Assembly (NCBI GenBank): GCA_039696685.1
Contig: CP155565.1
Span: 1,426,001-1,490,000 of the forward strand
Direction: 5' to 3'
Length of the DNA stretch: 64,000 bases
Source: Vibrio sp. CDRSL-10 TSBA
GTDB taxonomy: Bacteria > Pseudomonadota > Gammaproteobacteria > Enterobacterales > Vibrionaceae
Position numbers and translations under genes: made by a program. Positions 9,219-18,433 of the stretch are shown here, one piece after another (the stretch's first letter is position 1; each line of letters opens with the position of its first letter). The notes beneath the pieces were generated by a model that searched no databases, was not told the origin of the DNA, and was given only the letters and a program-made list of their open reading frames with translations.

Positions 9219-9239
9219 CAAGTTAATTTAATTAACTTG
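9219..9239. promoter_or_regulatory. 21-bp perfect AT-rich palindrome
   Basis: CAAGTTAATT-T-AATTAACTTG in the ~310-base gene-free stretch between the two-gene operon and the rhodanese gene. Its symmetry suggests a dimeric regulator site, though the terminator and the convergent gene make a promoter role doubtful. Nothing else is seen from 9240 to 9510. Confidence 0.35.
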
Positions 9240-9512
9240 GTTGAAGTTCTTTAGAATGAGTTGATAATAGCTCGATCGCTGTATATAGTTCTTGGAATGG
9301 AATAAGTTGGCCAGTATTAAAAACAAGCAAATAAAGTGCGTACTGTACGAATGAGTATTAACTGGCAATATTTGACTTACAAAAAGCTATTAATTAATTG
9401 CTAATGTTCGATTTTTCGTAACGCATTTTGTCCAAAGCTGAGCTAGTAGAAGGAGCTCAGCCCTTTGTATCAGCGCGGACAATTCCGCACGTAAACGCAG
9501 GTGGAAGCCACC

Positions 9513-9887
9513 CTAATTCAACGGCTCCATTTCCATCTGTGTTTCCTGCATCTCATTCAATCCGCCGCCGTTGTGCACATTGCTAAAGCCCTGCTTTTTC
9601 AGTGCGTCCATCGCCATGGCTGAGCGGCTGCCGCTGCGACAGTAGACCACAATCGGTTGCTGTTTATCGATATCATGAAAGCCAGTGCCAACGTCACTGA
9701 GCGGAATATTTCGTGCGTCCGGTAAGTGACCATCAGCGTATTCTTGCGGTGTGCGCACATCAATCACCAAAGCGCCATTATCTATCATCCGCCAAGCCTG
9801 CTCAGACCGCTCGCTCGCCAAAGCCTGACCCACAGGCAGAGCCAGCACTAACGCCAGACCAGCCGCTTTCCAGTTAACTCCAAACAT
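9513..9887 (-). CDS. Periplasmic rhodanese-like sulfurtransferase (PspE-like)
   Basis: 124 residues: a signal peptide (hydrophobic core LALVLALPVGQ, cleavage near ALA-SE) then a single rhodanese domain. The active-site loop CRSGSRS with the catalytic cysteine follows VVYC, and the DVRTPQEYADGH CH2-type motif is present. Such exported single-domain proteins transfer sulfane sulfur from thiosulfate to thiols in the periplasm. The gene stands alone between the accessory operon and repeat copy D. Confidence 0.9.
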   Translation of the reverse strand: MFGVNWKAAGLALVLALPVGQALASERSEQAWRMIDNGALVIDVRTPQEYADGHLPDARNIPLSDVGTGFHDIDKQQPIVVYCRSGSRSAMAMDALKKQGFSNVHNGGGLNEMQETQMEMEPLN

Positions 9888-10041
9888 AACTATCCCTCAG
9901 AATCGAAACTCAAATAAGTATGGTTGAACAAGTGCGAATGCTCTAGAACATGTGTAGTAACAAATTGTGTAATGGGGCAAATCGAATTGAGGTTTTTTCA
10001 AATATTGCAAGTGGAGTGCTTCAGAAACTCGAAAACCAGGG

Positions 10042-10218
10042 AAAAAAATCAGGACGATATTTTAGGTTTTTGGCGTAGGGAACGCCTAAAACCGGCCCGG
10101 ACCACACCAAAGAAACCCAAGCGCCTTTCTGGTTACTCTTTGGCGCAAGCAAAGAGTGACTGGCACGCTTACACCAAGCTAAAAGAAATTACTGAATTTA
10201 AAGCGTGACATACAAAGC
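10042..10218 (-). repeat. Dispersed repeat, copy D (inverted)
   Basis: Reverse complement of copies A and C: it runs AAAAAATCAGGACGAT... to ...GCGTGACATAC. The hairpin at ACTCTTTGGCGCAAGCAAAGAGT has a changed loop but an intact stem, and GGCGTAGGGAACGCC is kept. An ORF through it (9924-10208) is an artefact of the repeat. It closes the accessory segment on the right. Confidence 0.8.
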
Positions 10219-10251
10219 CACGAAACTGTCGAGAACCAACAGAGAACAACA

Positions 10252-11034
10252 TTAACTCTTCCGATACTCATCCGGCGTCACCCCTGTTAACCGCCGGAAC
10301 ATCGCGATAAACGCTGATGCACTGGCGTAGCCGAGATCGTGAGCGATATTTTCCACTTTGGCGCCAGATTGCAGCATCGGCATCGCGTTAACCACCCGCA
10401 GGCGCTGGCGCCATTCTGAAACTGAAATCCCCAGTTCGCGTTGGGCGCGGCGCATCAGGGTGCGCTCGGTGGTGTGGGCGCGCTGGGCCAGCACGCGCAG
10501 GGGCTCATTACTGGCCGGATCCTGTTCCAGCCAGCCGAGCACTTTACTCAGCAGCGGGTCGCCGGAGGTCGGTAGGTAGCTGCCAATCGGAGTGGCGTGC
10601 GTCAGCTGTTCAGCCAAAACCTGCAGCAGGCGATATTCGGCTTCGCTGTAGGGCGGGGTGATTAAACTCTGGCGCAGGTGCTCCAGCAGGGCAATCACCA
10701 GAGGGCTGATCTCCAGCGCGCAGGTTTGCTGTGGCATCGCGCTGCACAGGCTTTCGTCGACATACAATGAACCATGGCAGGTTTCATAGCGGTTAAGGCC
10801 CTGATGCTCGACATTGGGCGGCAGCCATAAACCGTATTGTGACGGCGTCAGGTACTGACGGCTGCCGACTTTCACTTCCATCACGCCACTGAACGAATAA
10901 ACGAACTCGCCCCAGCGATGGCTGTGGCGCGGATAGGCGGCGTCGGCGGGCATACAGGCGGAGCGAAACACCAGCGGAGCCGGCAGTTCGGTACTGAACG
11001 GCGGGAAATGAATCTGTTTGCCTGGAATGCTCAT
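10252..11034 (-). CDS. AraC-family transcriptional regulator (cupin N-terminus)
   Basis: 260 residues. The N-terminal half holds a cupin sensor (PRHSHRWGEFVYSFSGVMEV). The C-terminal ~100 residues hold the paired AraC helix-turn-helices: TTERTLMRRAQRELGISVSEW, then VENIAHDLGYASASAFIAMF with the family PDEYR end. It is divergent from the EamA transporter at 11147 (113 bases), like NimR/NimT-type or exporter-regulator pairs, so control of that exporter is likely. The inducer is unknown. Confidence 0.92.
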   Translation of the reverse strand: MSIPGKQIHFPPFSTELPAPLVFRSACMPADAAYPRHSHRWGEFVYSFSGVMEVKVGSRQYLTPSQYGLWLPPNVEHQGLNRYETCHGSLYVDESLCSAMPQQTCALEISPLVIALLEHLRQSLITPPYSEAEYRLLQVLAEQLTHATPIGSYLPTSGDPLLSKVLGWLEQDPASNEPLRVLAQRAHTTERTLMRRAQRELGISVSEWRQRLRVVNAMPMLQSGAKVENIAHDLGYASASAFIAMFRRLTGVTPDEYRKS

Positions 11035-11146
11035 GCTGACTCTGTCATATCATCGCTATGGGTTGTCAGATTTTAGCTATATGTCTTAATGACGACAACG
11101 CATAATGTAAACATAGCGATAACAAAATAACAGTTGGATAACGAGA

Positions 11147-12100
11147 ATGACGACACGCAAACCAATCGACGCCACGGCGCTCGGCATCATGGTGGTGTTT
11201 TGCTTTGCCATGGGCTTACAACAAATTGCACTCAAAGCGACCGGCGATGATATTGCGCCGATCCTACAAATCGGCCTGCGCTCTGCCATCGCGGCGGTAC
11301 TGGTGCTGGCCTATGTGATGATACGCGGCAAAAAACTGAGGTTTGCGGACGGTAACTGGAAAGCCGGTATCCTGGTCGGCACTCTGTTTGCGCTGGAATA
11401 TCTGTTTCTGGGCGCGGCGCTGCATTATACCTCGGCCGCTCATTCGGTGATCTTTCTCTACACTTCCCCTATTTTTAGCGCTCTGATTCTGCATTTTCTC
11501 GTTGATACCGAGCGGCTCAAAGTGGTGCAATGGGCCGGGATTCTGCTTGCGTTTTCCGGCATTGCGGTGGCTTTTTTGTGGCACGGCGAAGGGGCAACAG
11601 AAATGCAGCCCAATATGCTGTGGGGCGATTTTCTGGCTCTGCTCGGTGGTGTGGCCTGGGGGCTGACTACGGTCCTGATCCGCAGCTCGAAACTGGCCAA
11701 TGTCTCGTCCGAGCAAACCTTGTTGTACCAACTGGTGATGGGTGCGCTGATTTTGCTGGGTGCCGCGGTGTGGAGCGATCAGCTGACCATTAACCCGACA
11801 CCGCTGGCGCTGGCCAGTGTTGCGTTTCAGACCCTGATTATCTCATTCGGCGGTTTCCTGCTCTGGTTCTGGATGCTCAATACCTATATTGCTTCGCGCC
11901 TTGGCGTATTGTCGTTCATGACGCCGCTGTATGGTGTAGTGCTCGGGGCCTGGATTCTGGGCGAGCGGATTGAAGCCGGATTCTTGTATGGTTCGGCGAT
12001 GGTGATTGGCGGCATTGTGCTGGTCAGCGGTCATGGCTGGCTCAAGCAGTTGCTAAAACGGCGCCGCTCTGAGCTTAAACCCAGCCTGAAAGCGGAATAA
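11147..12100 (+). CDS. EamA/DMT-family transporter
   Basis: 317 residues with ten hydrophobic helices in two EamA repeats, the standard drug/metabolite exporter fold; basic C-terminal tail (LKRRRSELKPSLKAE). An ATG at 11147 follows AACGAGA. The second repeat carries the usual TPLYGVVLGAWILGERI signature. Substrate not predictable. It is probably regulated by the divergent AraC-type protein; a strong terminator follows at 12161. Confidence 0.92.
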   Translation: MTTRKPIDATALGIMVVFCFAMGLQQIALKATGDDIAPILQIGLRSAIAAVLVLAYVMIRGKKLRFADGNWKAGILVGTLFALEYLFLGAALHYTSAAHSVIFLYTSPIFSALILHFLVDTERLKVVQWAGILLAFSGIAVAFLWHGEGATEMQPNMLWGDFLALLGGVAWGLTTVLIRSSKLANVSSEQTLLYQLVMGALILLGAAVWSDQLTINPTPLALASVAFQTLIISFGGFLLWFWMLNTYIASRLGVLSFMTPLYGVVLGAWILGERIEAGFLYGSAMVIGGIVLVSGHGWLKQLLKRRRSELKPSLKAE

Positions 12101-12160
12101 AACCTGGCTGGCATCATCCAATCAATGGCTAAGCAATAATCTCTGCCTTATTAATGACTA

Positions 12161-12186
12161 AGGGCTGCTCTCTGAGCAGCCCTTTT
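12161..12186 (+). terminator. Rho-independent terminator
   Basis: AGGGCTGCTC-TCT-GAGCAGCCCT stem followed by TTT. It ends the EamA transcript and faces the convergent nucleotidyltransferase end at 12203. Confidence 0.88.
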
Positions 12187-12202
12187 GTATCGATGAGGTG
12201 TA

Positions 12203-12767
12203 TTAAATCAAGTGTAAGTGCGGCCACAGCTTGAGCCATTTCTTTTCCAGAATGCGGCGCTGGACGATCTCCGGCTGGCGGTTACACGGGTTAATGGCAA
12301 TAGTCAGTGACCAGTTTCTGGCGCAGGCCATACGGTGCGCAGAAGGTCAGGCGGCCGTCATGTTCCAGTCGCACGCCGACACAAGTTGGCACTTCCACCC
12401 ACTGGGCGATGCCGTGTGCGGTGCTGCGATAAGGTGCGTGACCGTGCTTTTCATGCATACGGGCCTGATTACGTACTTCCCAGTTGATTTCCGGCATGCT
12501 GGCGATGAGTTGTTCCTGCAGCGCCTGTTCACGCTCGGGTGAGACATCTGTCGGATCAAAAAAGACCAGATCGACGTCGTTGAGCGGGGTCATCTCGGTT
12601 TTATGGTGCAGGTGATCCCAAATCGCGTTGCGCACAAAGCCCGCCCCCAGATACCAGTCCGGTAAATTGAGCGCCTGAGCGGTCAACAGACAGCGCATAC
12701 GTAACGAATCATTGCGCAGCAATGCTTCCGTTTGTCCCAGGTAAAGAAGTTCAATATCACTTGGCAT
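12203..12767 (-). CDS. Nucleotidyltransferase-family protein (frame broken at 12314-12318)
   Basis: Conserved small bacterial protein with a minimal nucleotidyltransferase core: GAGFVRNAIWDHLH (substitute for the GS motif) and the DVDLVFFDP metal-binding aspartates. As written it stops at 12291; removing one T at 12315-12317 extends it by 30 residues through INPCNRQPEIVQRR to KLWPHLHLI, giving 187 residues, the usual length of this family. The biological substrate is unknown. Confidence 0.8.
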
Positions 12768-12929
12768 GTATTGCGAATAGTTATGTTAGTGACTGATGAT
12801 ATTCAGTATAACGGCAATCTGAGCGGATGGGAGCGTTAAAGTGATATCTGTTCATCAAATTGAGAAATTGATGCCTGCAACGCCAGTAAATAACAAACTA
12901 GTTAATAAGCATCGGCCAAAGTCATTAAT

Positions 12930-12966
12930 CAGCCCTCATTGACTTTATTTCGTCAAGTGAGGGCTG
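12930..12966. other. Large hairpin between nucleotidyltransferase and MFS genes
   Basis: CAGCCCTCA/TGAGGGCTG with an inner TTGAC/GTCAA pair. It sits 37 bases after the MFS stop (minus strand). There is no T-run on either side, so it may be a rho-assisted or processing structure rather than a classic terminator. Confidence 0.45.
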
Positions 12967-13002
12967 AATGGCCTCGGGCCAGAGCAGAGCTTTGCGAGTG
13001 GT

Positions 13003-14184
13003 TTACAGTGCGTCGGCCAGTTGTGGCTGACGCTTATCCAGGCGCTGGCTGATGCGGGTCAGCAGCAGGGCCAATGCCACCACAATCGCACCGACCCACG
13101 GCGTGGTCATCAGGCCGGACTGTTCGACCACCCGGCCGCCGCCCCAGGCACCGAGTGCGATACCAATATTAAAGGCGGCGATATTGAGCCCCGATGCCAC
13201 ATCTACTGCGTTGGGGGTGTAGTGCTCAGCCAGTTTCACTACGTATACCTGCAGTCCGGGCACATTACCAAAGGCAAACATGCCCCAGATAAGCATGATG
13301 ATCACCGCTGTTACCGGGTTGGGCGCGGCAAAAGTCAGCAGCAGCAAAACCAGACTCAGGCCAGCGAATATCAGGCTCAGCGCGCGGGTTGGTCCGTGTT
13401 TGTCGGCCAGTTTTCCACCCCAGATATTGCCGAACGCCACCGACACGCCGTACACCAGCATCAGAATACTGATGGTGGAGGTGGCAAAACCGGACACTTC
13501 ATGCAGGATGGGCGCGATAAAGGTAAAGGCAGTGAAGGTGCCGCCGTAGCCGAGTGCAGTAATGGCAAACACCAGCAGCAGGCGGGGCTGGGTCAGCACT
13601 TTGGCTTGTTCGGCCAATGAGGTTTTAGCGGCTTGCGGCAGGGTGGACGGCACCAGCAGGGCGCTGCCGATCAGGGCGATAAGGCCCAGCATAGCGACTG
13701 TTAAAAAAGTGGTCTGCCATCCAAAATGCTGACCAATGTAAGTGCCGAGCGGCACGCCGGTCACTAAGGCAACGGTCAGGCCGGTAAACATGATCGCAAT
13801 CGCGCTGGCGGCTTTGTCGCGCGCCACCAGTCCGGTTGCTATGGTGGAACCGATAGAGAAGAACACGCCGTGCGCCAGGCCGGTCAGAATGCGCGCCATG
13901 ATCAGGGTGCTGTAACCGGGTGACTGCCAGGCAAGCAGATTACCGGCGACAAACAGCGTCATCACCGCCAGTAACACGCGTTTGCGGTTCCAGTTGCCGG
14001 TCAGAGCGGTGAGGACCGGCGCGCCGATGGCGACGCCGAGCGCATACAGGCTGACCAGTAAACCGGCAGAGGGCAGAGAAACGTTGAGGTCGGTGGCCAT
14101 GGTCGGCAGCAGGCCGACGATGACAAATTCAGTGGTGCCGATGGCAAACGCACTGAGGGTTAACGCAAATAAAGCGATAGGCAT
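13003..14184 (-). CDS. MFS transporter, DHA1 family (YdhP/AraJ-like exporter)
   Basis: About 393 residues from the ATG at 14184 (MPIALFALTLSAF, preceded by CAGGAAAA); an in-frame start at 14238 adds 18 residues that do not look like family sequence. Twelve hydrophobic helices, with the DHA1 motif A-like GNWNRKRVLLA loop between helices 2 and 3 and the motif C-like ALVTGVPLG. Similar to arabinose/drug efflux proteins YdhP and AraJ. Divergent from the LysR gene at 14422, its likely regulator. Confidence 0.9.
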   Translation of the reverse strand: MPIALFALTLSAFAIGTTEFVIVGLLPTMATDLNVSLPSAGLLVSLYALGVAIGAPVLTALTGNWNRKRVLLAVMTLFVAGNLLAWQSPGYSTLIMARILTGLAHGVFFSIGSTIATGLVARDKAASAIAIMFTGLTVALVTGVPLGTYIGQHFGWQTTFLTVAMLGLIALIGSALLVPSTLPQAAKTSLAEQAKVLTQPRLLLVFAITALGYGGTFTAFTFIAPILHEVSGFATSTISILMLVYGVSVAFGNIWGGKLADKHGPTRALSLIFAGLSLVLLLLTFAAPNPVTAVIIMLIWGMFAFGNVPGLQVYVVKLAEHYTPNAVDVASGLNIAAFNIGIALGAWGGGRVVEQSGLMTTPWVGAIVVALALLLTRISQRLDKRQPQLADAL

Positions 14185-14421
14185 AACATTTTTCCTGTTG
14201 ATGGCTGTTGGCGCGCAACCAAGCGATGTGCTGAGCAAAGTACGTGTTTAGCTGGTATCTATTTAACTAAGTATCCGTTTAACAACGTATGCATGAGCAA
14301 GACAGGCGTTTGCGCCAACAAGCTGACTGAGTAGAGAGGCGCATTATTCATGAGCTTTTGTTTGCTAAAAACGCTAGTATTGGCAAAATAATTTTGTCAT
14401 TTATGTAAAAGTGGAGCGCCT

Positions 14422-15303
14422 ATGCTGACCCGTTCTGATGATTTGGAAATCTTACTGGCGGTGATCGATAGCGGCAGTTTTTCTCAGGCTGCCGAAGTGC
14501 TGGATGTGCAGGTTGCCAAGGTGTCGCGCGCGGTGAGCCGGATTGAGCAGCAGCTCGGCATGACCATCTTAAACCGTACTACAAGGCGGCTGGATCTGAC
14601 CGAAGAGGGGCGGCGCTTTAGTGAAACCATTCGTGCCGGATTGCAGCAATTGCGTCAGGCGGAAGAAGAGGTGGTGTCGCGCGGGGAACTGCCGAAAGGT
14701 AAGCTGCGCGTCGATGCGGCCAGCCCGTTTATGCTCCATCAACTGGTGCCGCTGGTGCGTGAATTTCATCAGGCCTATCCGGATATTGAGCTGGAACTGA
14801 CCTCCAATGAAGGCTATGTCGACCTGCTGGAAAAGCGCACCGATGTGGCAATCCGGATTGGTAAACTCAATGATTCCACGCTGCATGCCCGGCCGCTGGG
14901 AAAAAGTCCGCTGTTTGTGGTCGCTGCGCCGGACTACCTTGCCCGGCACGGTTTCCCGGCGACGCCATCGGAGCTGCGACAGCATGAAATTGTCGGCTTC
15001 ACCAGTCCGCGTGCGCTGAATGTCTGGCCGCTGCAGGGCAGTGATTACGTTGAGCCGACCATTGCCTGCAGCAGTGGAGAAACTGTGCGCCAGTTAGTGC
15101 TGGCCGGCAATGGTATCGGGTGCCTGTCCGGCTTTATGATTCATGAAGACTTGGCCGCCGGCCGTCTGGTGACTTTGCTGACATCGTACCGCCAACTGAA
15201 TTCAGATCGTGAACTGGTCAACGCGGTGTATTACAAATCCTCTAACGTGGCGCGGCGCATATCGGCCTTTATCGATTTTATCCAGCCCAAATTTACCCTG
15301 TGA
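14422..15303 (+). CDS. LysR-family transcriptional regulator
   Basis: 293 residues. N-terminal winged helix at about 1-60 (FSQAAEVLDVQVAKVSRAVSRIEQ... with LGMTILNRTTRRLDLTEEG) followed by the LysR substrate-binding domain (KGKLRVDAASPF...). It sits between a divergent MFS exporter and a downstream old yellow enzyme gene on the same strand (230 bases). It could control either or both; this would suit a response to electrophiles or xenobiotics, which is inference. Confidence 0.93.
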   Translation: MLTRSDDLEILLAVIDSGSFSQAAEVLDVQVAKVSRAVSRIEQQLGMTILNRTTRRLDLTEEGRRFSETIRAGLQQLRQAEEEVVSRGELPKGKLRVDAASPFMLHQLVPLVREFHQAYPDIELELTSNEGYVDLLEKRTDVAIRIGKLNDSTLHARPLGKSPLFVVAAPDYLARHGFPATPSELRQHEIVGFTSPRALNVWPLQGSDYVEPTIACSSGETVRQLVLAGNGIGCLSGFMIHEDLAAGRLVTLLTSYRQLNSDRELVNAVYYKSSNVARRISAFIDFIQPKFTL

Positions 15304-15533
15304 AACTTTGCTGTTGGTGAAACCATGCGTTTGGTGAAAACTGACGTGCTGCCCGACAACACAGATGGCTCATGGTTTTTGCAAATTTGACAAAAAAGTT
15401 TTGTCTTTGTGTCGGTTAATCCCCGCAAGTGCGCTTGTTATGATGCAGCCATATCAAGTTTAGTGACTGTTGCCTGCGCGATGCATACTGTGATGACAGC
15501 GCGGCCAGTTGAACTGCTACCAAGGGGATTACT

Positions 15534-16635
15534 ATGACCGATGTACTGTTTGAGCCACTGCAGGTGGGCCGTTTTCGTCTCGCTAACCGAATTATTATGC
15601 CTCCGATGACCCGCTCCCGCGCTTCGCAGCCGGGTGATGTGGCCAATGACATCATGGCGACTTACTACGCGCAGCGCGCCGGTGCCGGCCTGATTATTGG
15701 TGAAGGTACCCAGGTTTCTGCCATGGGCAAAGGCTACGCCTGGACGCCGGGTATTTACAGTCAAGAACAGATCGCCGGCTGGCGTGGCGTGACAGATGCC
15801 GTGCACGACAAGGGCGGCATTATGTTTGCCCAGTTGTGGCACGTTGGCCGGGTGACCCATCCCGACAACATTGGCGGCGAGCAGCCGATTTCCGCCTCGG
15901 CGCTCAAAGCCGAGAAACGTGAAAGTGTTTGTCGATAACGGCAGTGATGCGCCGGGTTTTGTTGATGTGGTTGAACCGCGCGCCATGACCCATGCCGATA
16001 TCGAACAGGTGATTGAGCAGTTTCGTCAGGCAGCAAAAAATGCGCTGCTGGCCGGATTTGACGGCGTTGAGCTGCATGCGGCCAACGGCTATCTGATTAA
16101 CCAGTTTATTGATTCTCAGTCTAACCAGCGCAATGACGAATATGGCGGCAGCCTGGAAAACCGTCTGCGTTTCCTTGACGAAGTGGTCAGCGCTTTGTGT
16201 GAAGTGATGGGCGCGGATCGGGTTGGCGTGCGTCTGGCACCGCTGACCACGTTAAACGGTACGGTGGATGACCATCCTGAGCAAACCTACGTTGCGGCGG
16301 CCAAACTGCTCAATCAGCACGATATTGCCTATCTGCACATCGCCGAAGCGGACTGGGAAGATGCTCCGCTGATGCCGGTCGATTTCAAACAGGCGCTGCG
16401 TGAGGTGTTCTCCGGCGCGATTATCTATGCGGGTAAATACGATGCGGAGCGTGCGCGTCAGGCCATTGAATCTGGTGTGGCCGATCTGATTGCTTTCGGC
16501 CGCCCGTTTGTCGCCAATCCGGACTTGCCGCAGCGTATCCGCCACGGCCAGCCATGGGCGGCGCATAATCCGCAAACTTTGTTCGGCGGCGCAGAGCAGG
16601 GCCTGACCGATTATCCGGCCTATTCTGCTGTTTAA
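15534..16635 (+). CDS. Alkene reductase / old yellow enzyme, NemA-like (frame broken at 15914-15918)
   Basis: FMN- and NADPH-dependent reductase of activated C=C bonds and nitro compounds. ATG at 15534 has AAGGGG upstream. Family marks: FEPLQVGRFRLANRI start, PPMTRSRA, the HVGR motif, GFDGVELHAANGYLINQF with the substrate-binding His, NDEYGGSLENR and the FMN-phosphate loop IAFGRPFVANPDL. Removing one A at 15915-15917 fuses the two ORFs into 366 residues, the normal OYE length. Confidence 0.92.
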
Positions 16636-16805
16636 CACGTTCTGCGGTTTAACACGGTCACTGATTGAGAAGATACAGCGTGCCCGGTCATGTACGGGGC
16701 ACGCTTTACTATTAACTGATGACAGTTTATTGACTTACTCTTCGTTAATCCATGTTATATCAATGGCTTAATGATATTAAATAACCACGATAAGGAGCGA
16801 ACTCC

Positions 16806-17606
16806 ATGCAAATTCCTCAGCTTGGCGCAGGTACATTCCGTCTGAAAGGCGATGAAGCGGTTCAGTCGGTTGCGATGGCACTTGAGGCGGGTTATCGCCA
16901 CATTGATACCGCGCAGATTTACGGCAACGAACAAGAAGTTGGCCAGGCGGTAAGTGCGAGTGGTATCGCGCGTGAAGAGCTGTTCATCACCACTAAAGTG
17001 TGGATGGATAAACTCTCGGACGAGCAGTTTTTGCCGAGCGTGAAACAGAGCCTGCAGGACTTAAACACAGATTATGTTGATCTGTTGCTGATTCACTGGC
17101 CGCTGGCAGATGACAGCGTAGCGATGGGTGATTACCTGCGCAGCCTGAAACAGGCGCAGGATCAGGGTCTGACCCGTCACATCGGCGTGTCGAACTTTAC
17201 TGTAGCACAGATGAAACAGGCGATTGAAATTCTGGGCGAGGGCGTTTTGTACACCAACCAGGTGGAAGTACACCCTTACCTGCAAAACAAGGCTGTGGTT
17301 GAGTTCTGCCGCGCGCACGACATCATTGTGACGGGTTATATGCCGTTTGCTTACGGCGATGTACTGAAAGATGACGTGATCGTTGAGATTGCGCAGCAGC
17401 ATCAGGCAACACCGGCTCAGGTGGTTCTGGCCTGGATGGCGGCGAACGACTTTGTCACCATTCCGTCGTCAACCAAACGTGCCAATATCGATAGCAACCT
17501 GGGTTACGTCAATGTCTCGCTGAGTGAGCAGGATATGGCGCGCATTGCGACTCTGGATCGTAATCATCGCCTGGCTAACCCGGGCTTTGCTCCCCAGTGG
17601 GACTGA
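16806..17606 (+). CDS. dkgB: Aldo/keto reductase, 2,5-diketo-D-gluconate reductase B-like
   Basis: 266 residues against 267 in E. coli DkgB. NADPH-dependent carbonyl reductase of the AKR5 type with a TIM barrel. The catalytic tetrad is visible: D34 and Y39 (HIDTAQIYGNE), K64 (TTKVW), H97 (LLLIHWP). The cofactor region IPSSTKRANI is at about 222. Good RBS (AAGGAGCGA) before ATG at 16806. Its physiological role in the cell is probably aldehyde (e.g. methylglyoxal) detoxification. Confidence 0.9.
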   Translation: MQIPQLGAGTFRLKGDEAVQSVAMALEAGYRHIDTAQIYGNEQEVGQAVSASGIAREELFITTKVWMDKLSDEQFLPSVKQSLQDLNTDYVDLLLIHWPLADDSVAMGDYLRSLKQAQDQGLTRHIGVSNFTVAQMKQAIEILGEGVLYTNQVEVHPYLQNKAVVEFCRAHDIIVTGYMPFAYGDVLKDDVIVEIAQQHQATPAQVVLAWMAANDFVTIPSSTKRANIDSNLGYVNVSLSEQDMARIATLDRNHRLANPGFAPQWD

Positions 17607-17673
17607 TCCGGTCGCGTGACCGCGACCCTGAGTTGTTAAGATAACTACGCTGATTAAGATGCTGATTAAGACG

Positions 17674-17710
17674 AAAAGCCCCGGCCATTGTATTGATGGC
17701 CGGGGCTTTT
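17674..17710. terminator. Bidirectional rho-independent terminator
   Basis: 15-bp perfect stem AAAAGCCCCGGCCAT / ATGGCCGGGGCTTTT with a 7-base loop. The A- and T-tracts allow it to serve both the aldo/keto reductase (+) and the ABC operon (-). Confidence 0.92.
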
Positions 17711-17766
17711 GCTTGTCATAGCGGGCGCGCTATATCAGCAACAGTGATAACGAAAACAACCTCAGC

Positions 17767-18432
17767 TTAAGCCTGACCCCAGCTCAGTACCTGCCAGTGC
17801 GGCTGCCCGGCGTGTGCAGCCAGACGCTGGCACGGATTGACCAGATAAGCGAAATCGGCGTGCTGGCACAGCGGTAAATCGTTGATCGAATCGGTGAAAA
17901 AATGCACTTCACCAAGGTGTTGCGGGTGAGTAAGTAACCACTCCTCTAACCGCGCCACTTTTCCCTCACGATAACTCGGCACGCCGACAATCTCGCTGCT
18001 GTAATGACCGTTGCTGACTGCCATATCGATGCCAAGTGCATGGGCAATTCCGACCCGTTGCGCGACCGCCTCGACTATAAAACTGACCGAAGCTGAGATG
18101 ATTAGCATGGTGGTGTGTGCGGCGTGTAAGTCGGCAATCAGGTCACGTGCTTCGTTAAACAGGCGCGGCATAATGCGGCTGTCGACACACTCATCCACCA
18201 GCGCGTGGACCTGTTCAACCGGCAGAGCGGCGAGCGGCTGCATCACGTAGTCGAGATAGTCTTCCATATCCATCTCACCGCGCGCGTAGAGTGACATCAG
18301 ATAGCGGTCCTGATTAAGAAATTCCGGATCGGTGGCGATGCCTTTATCGACCAGAAACTCATTCCAGATCATCGCGCAGTCGCCGTCGATTAAGGTGTCG
18401 TCCATATCGAACACGTACAGGGGTTGAGACAT
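17767..18432 (-). CDS. HAD-family hydrolase (HAD-IB, SerB-like), last gene of the ABC operon
   Basis: About 221 residues from ATG at 18432, which follows the ABC ATPase stop with one base between; a GTG at 18441 is also possible. Motif I DMDDTLIDGD gives the nucleophile and acid aspartates; motif II ISASVSF; motif III REGK; motif IV FFTDSINDLPL. Family members are small-molecule phosphatases. Position at the end of an organophosphorus uptake operon suggests it releases phosphate from the imported compound or a metabolite of it. Confidence 0.88.
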   Translation of the reverse strand: MSQPLYVFDMDDTLIDGDCAMIWNEFLVDKGIATDPEFLNQDRYLMSLYARGEMDMEDYLDYVMQPLAALPVEQVHALVDECVDSRIMPRLFNEARDLIADLHAAHTTMLIISASVSFIVEAVAQRVGIAHALGIDMAVSNGHYSSEIVGVPSYREGKVARLEEWLLTHPQHLGEVHFFTDSINDLPLCQHADFAYLVNPCQRLAAHAGQPHWQVLSWGQA

Positions 18433-18433
18433 A

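Noticed and set aside
9924..10208. 94-codon ORF on the plus strand
   Set aside because: It runs through inverted repeat copy D; the reading is a by-product of the repeat, with no RBS and no conserved protein character.
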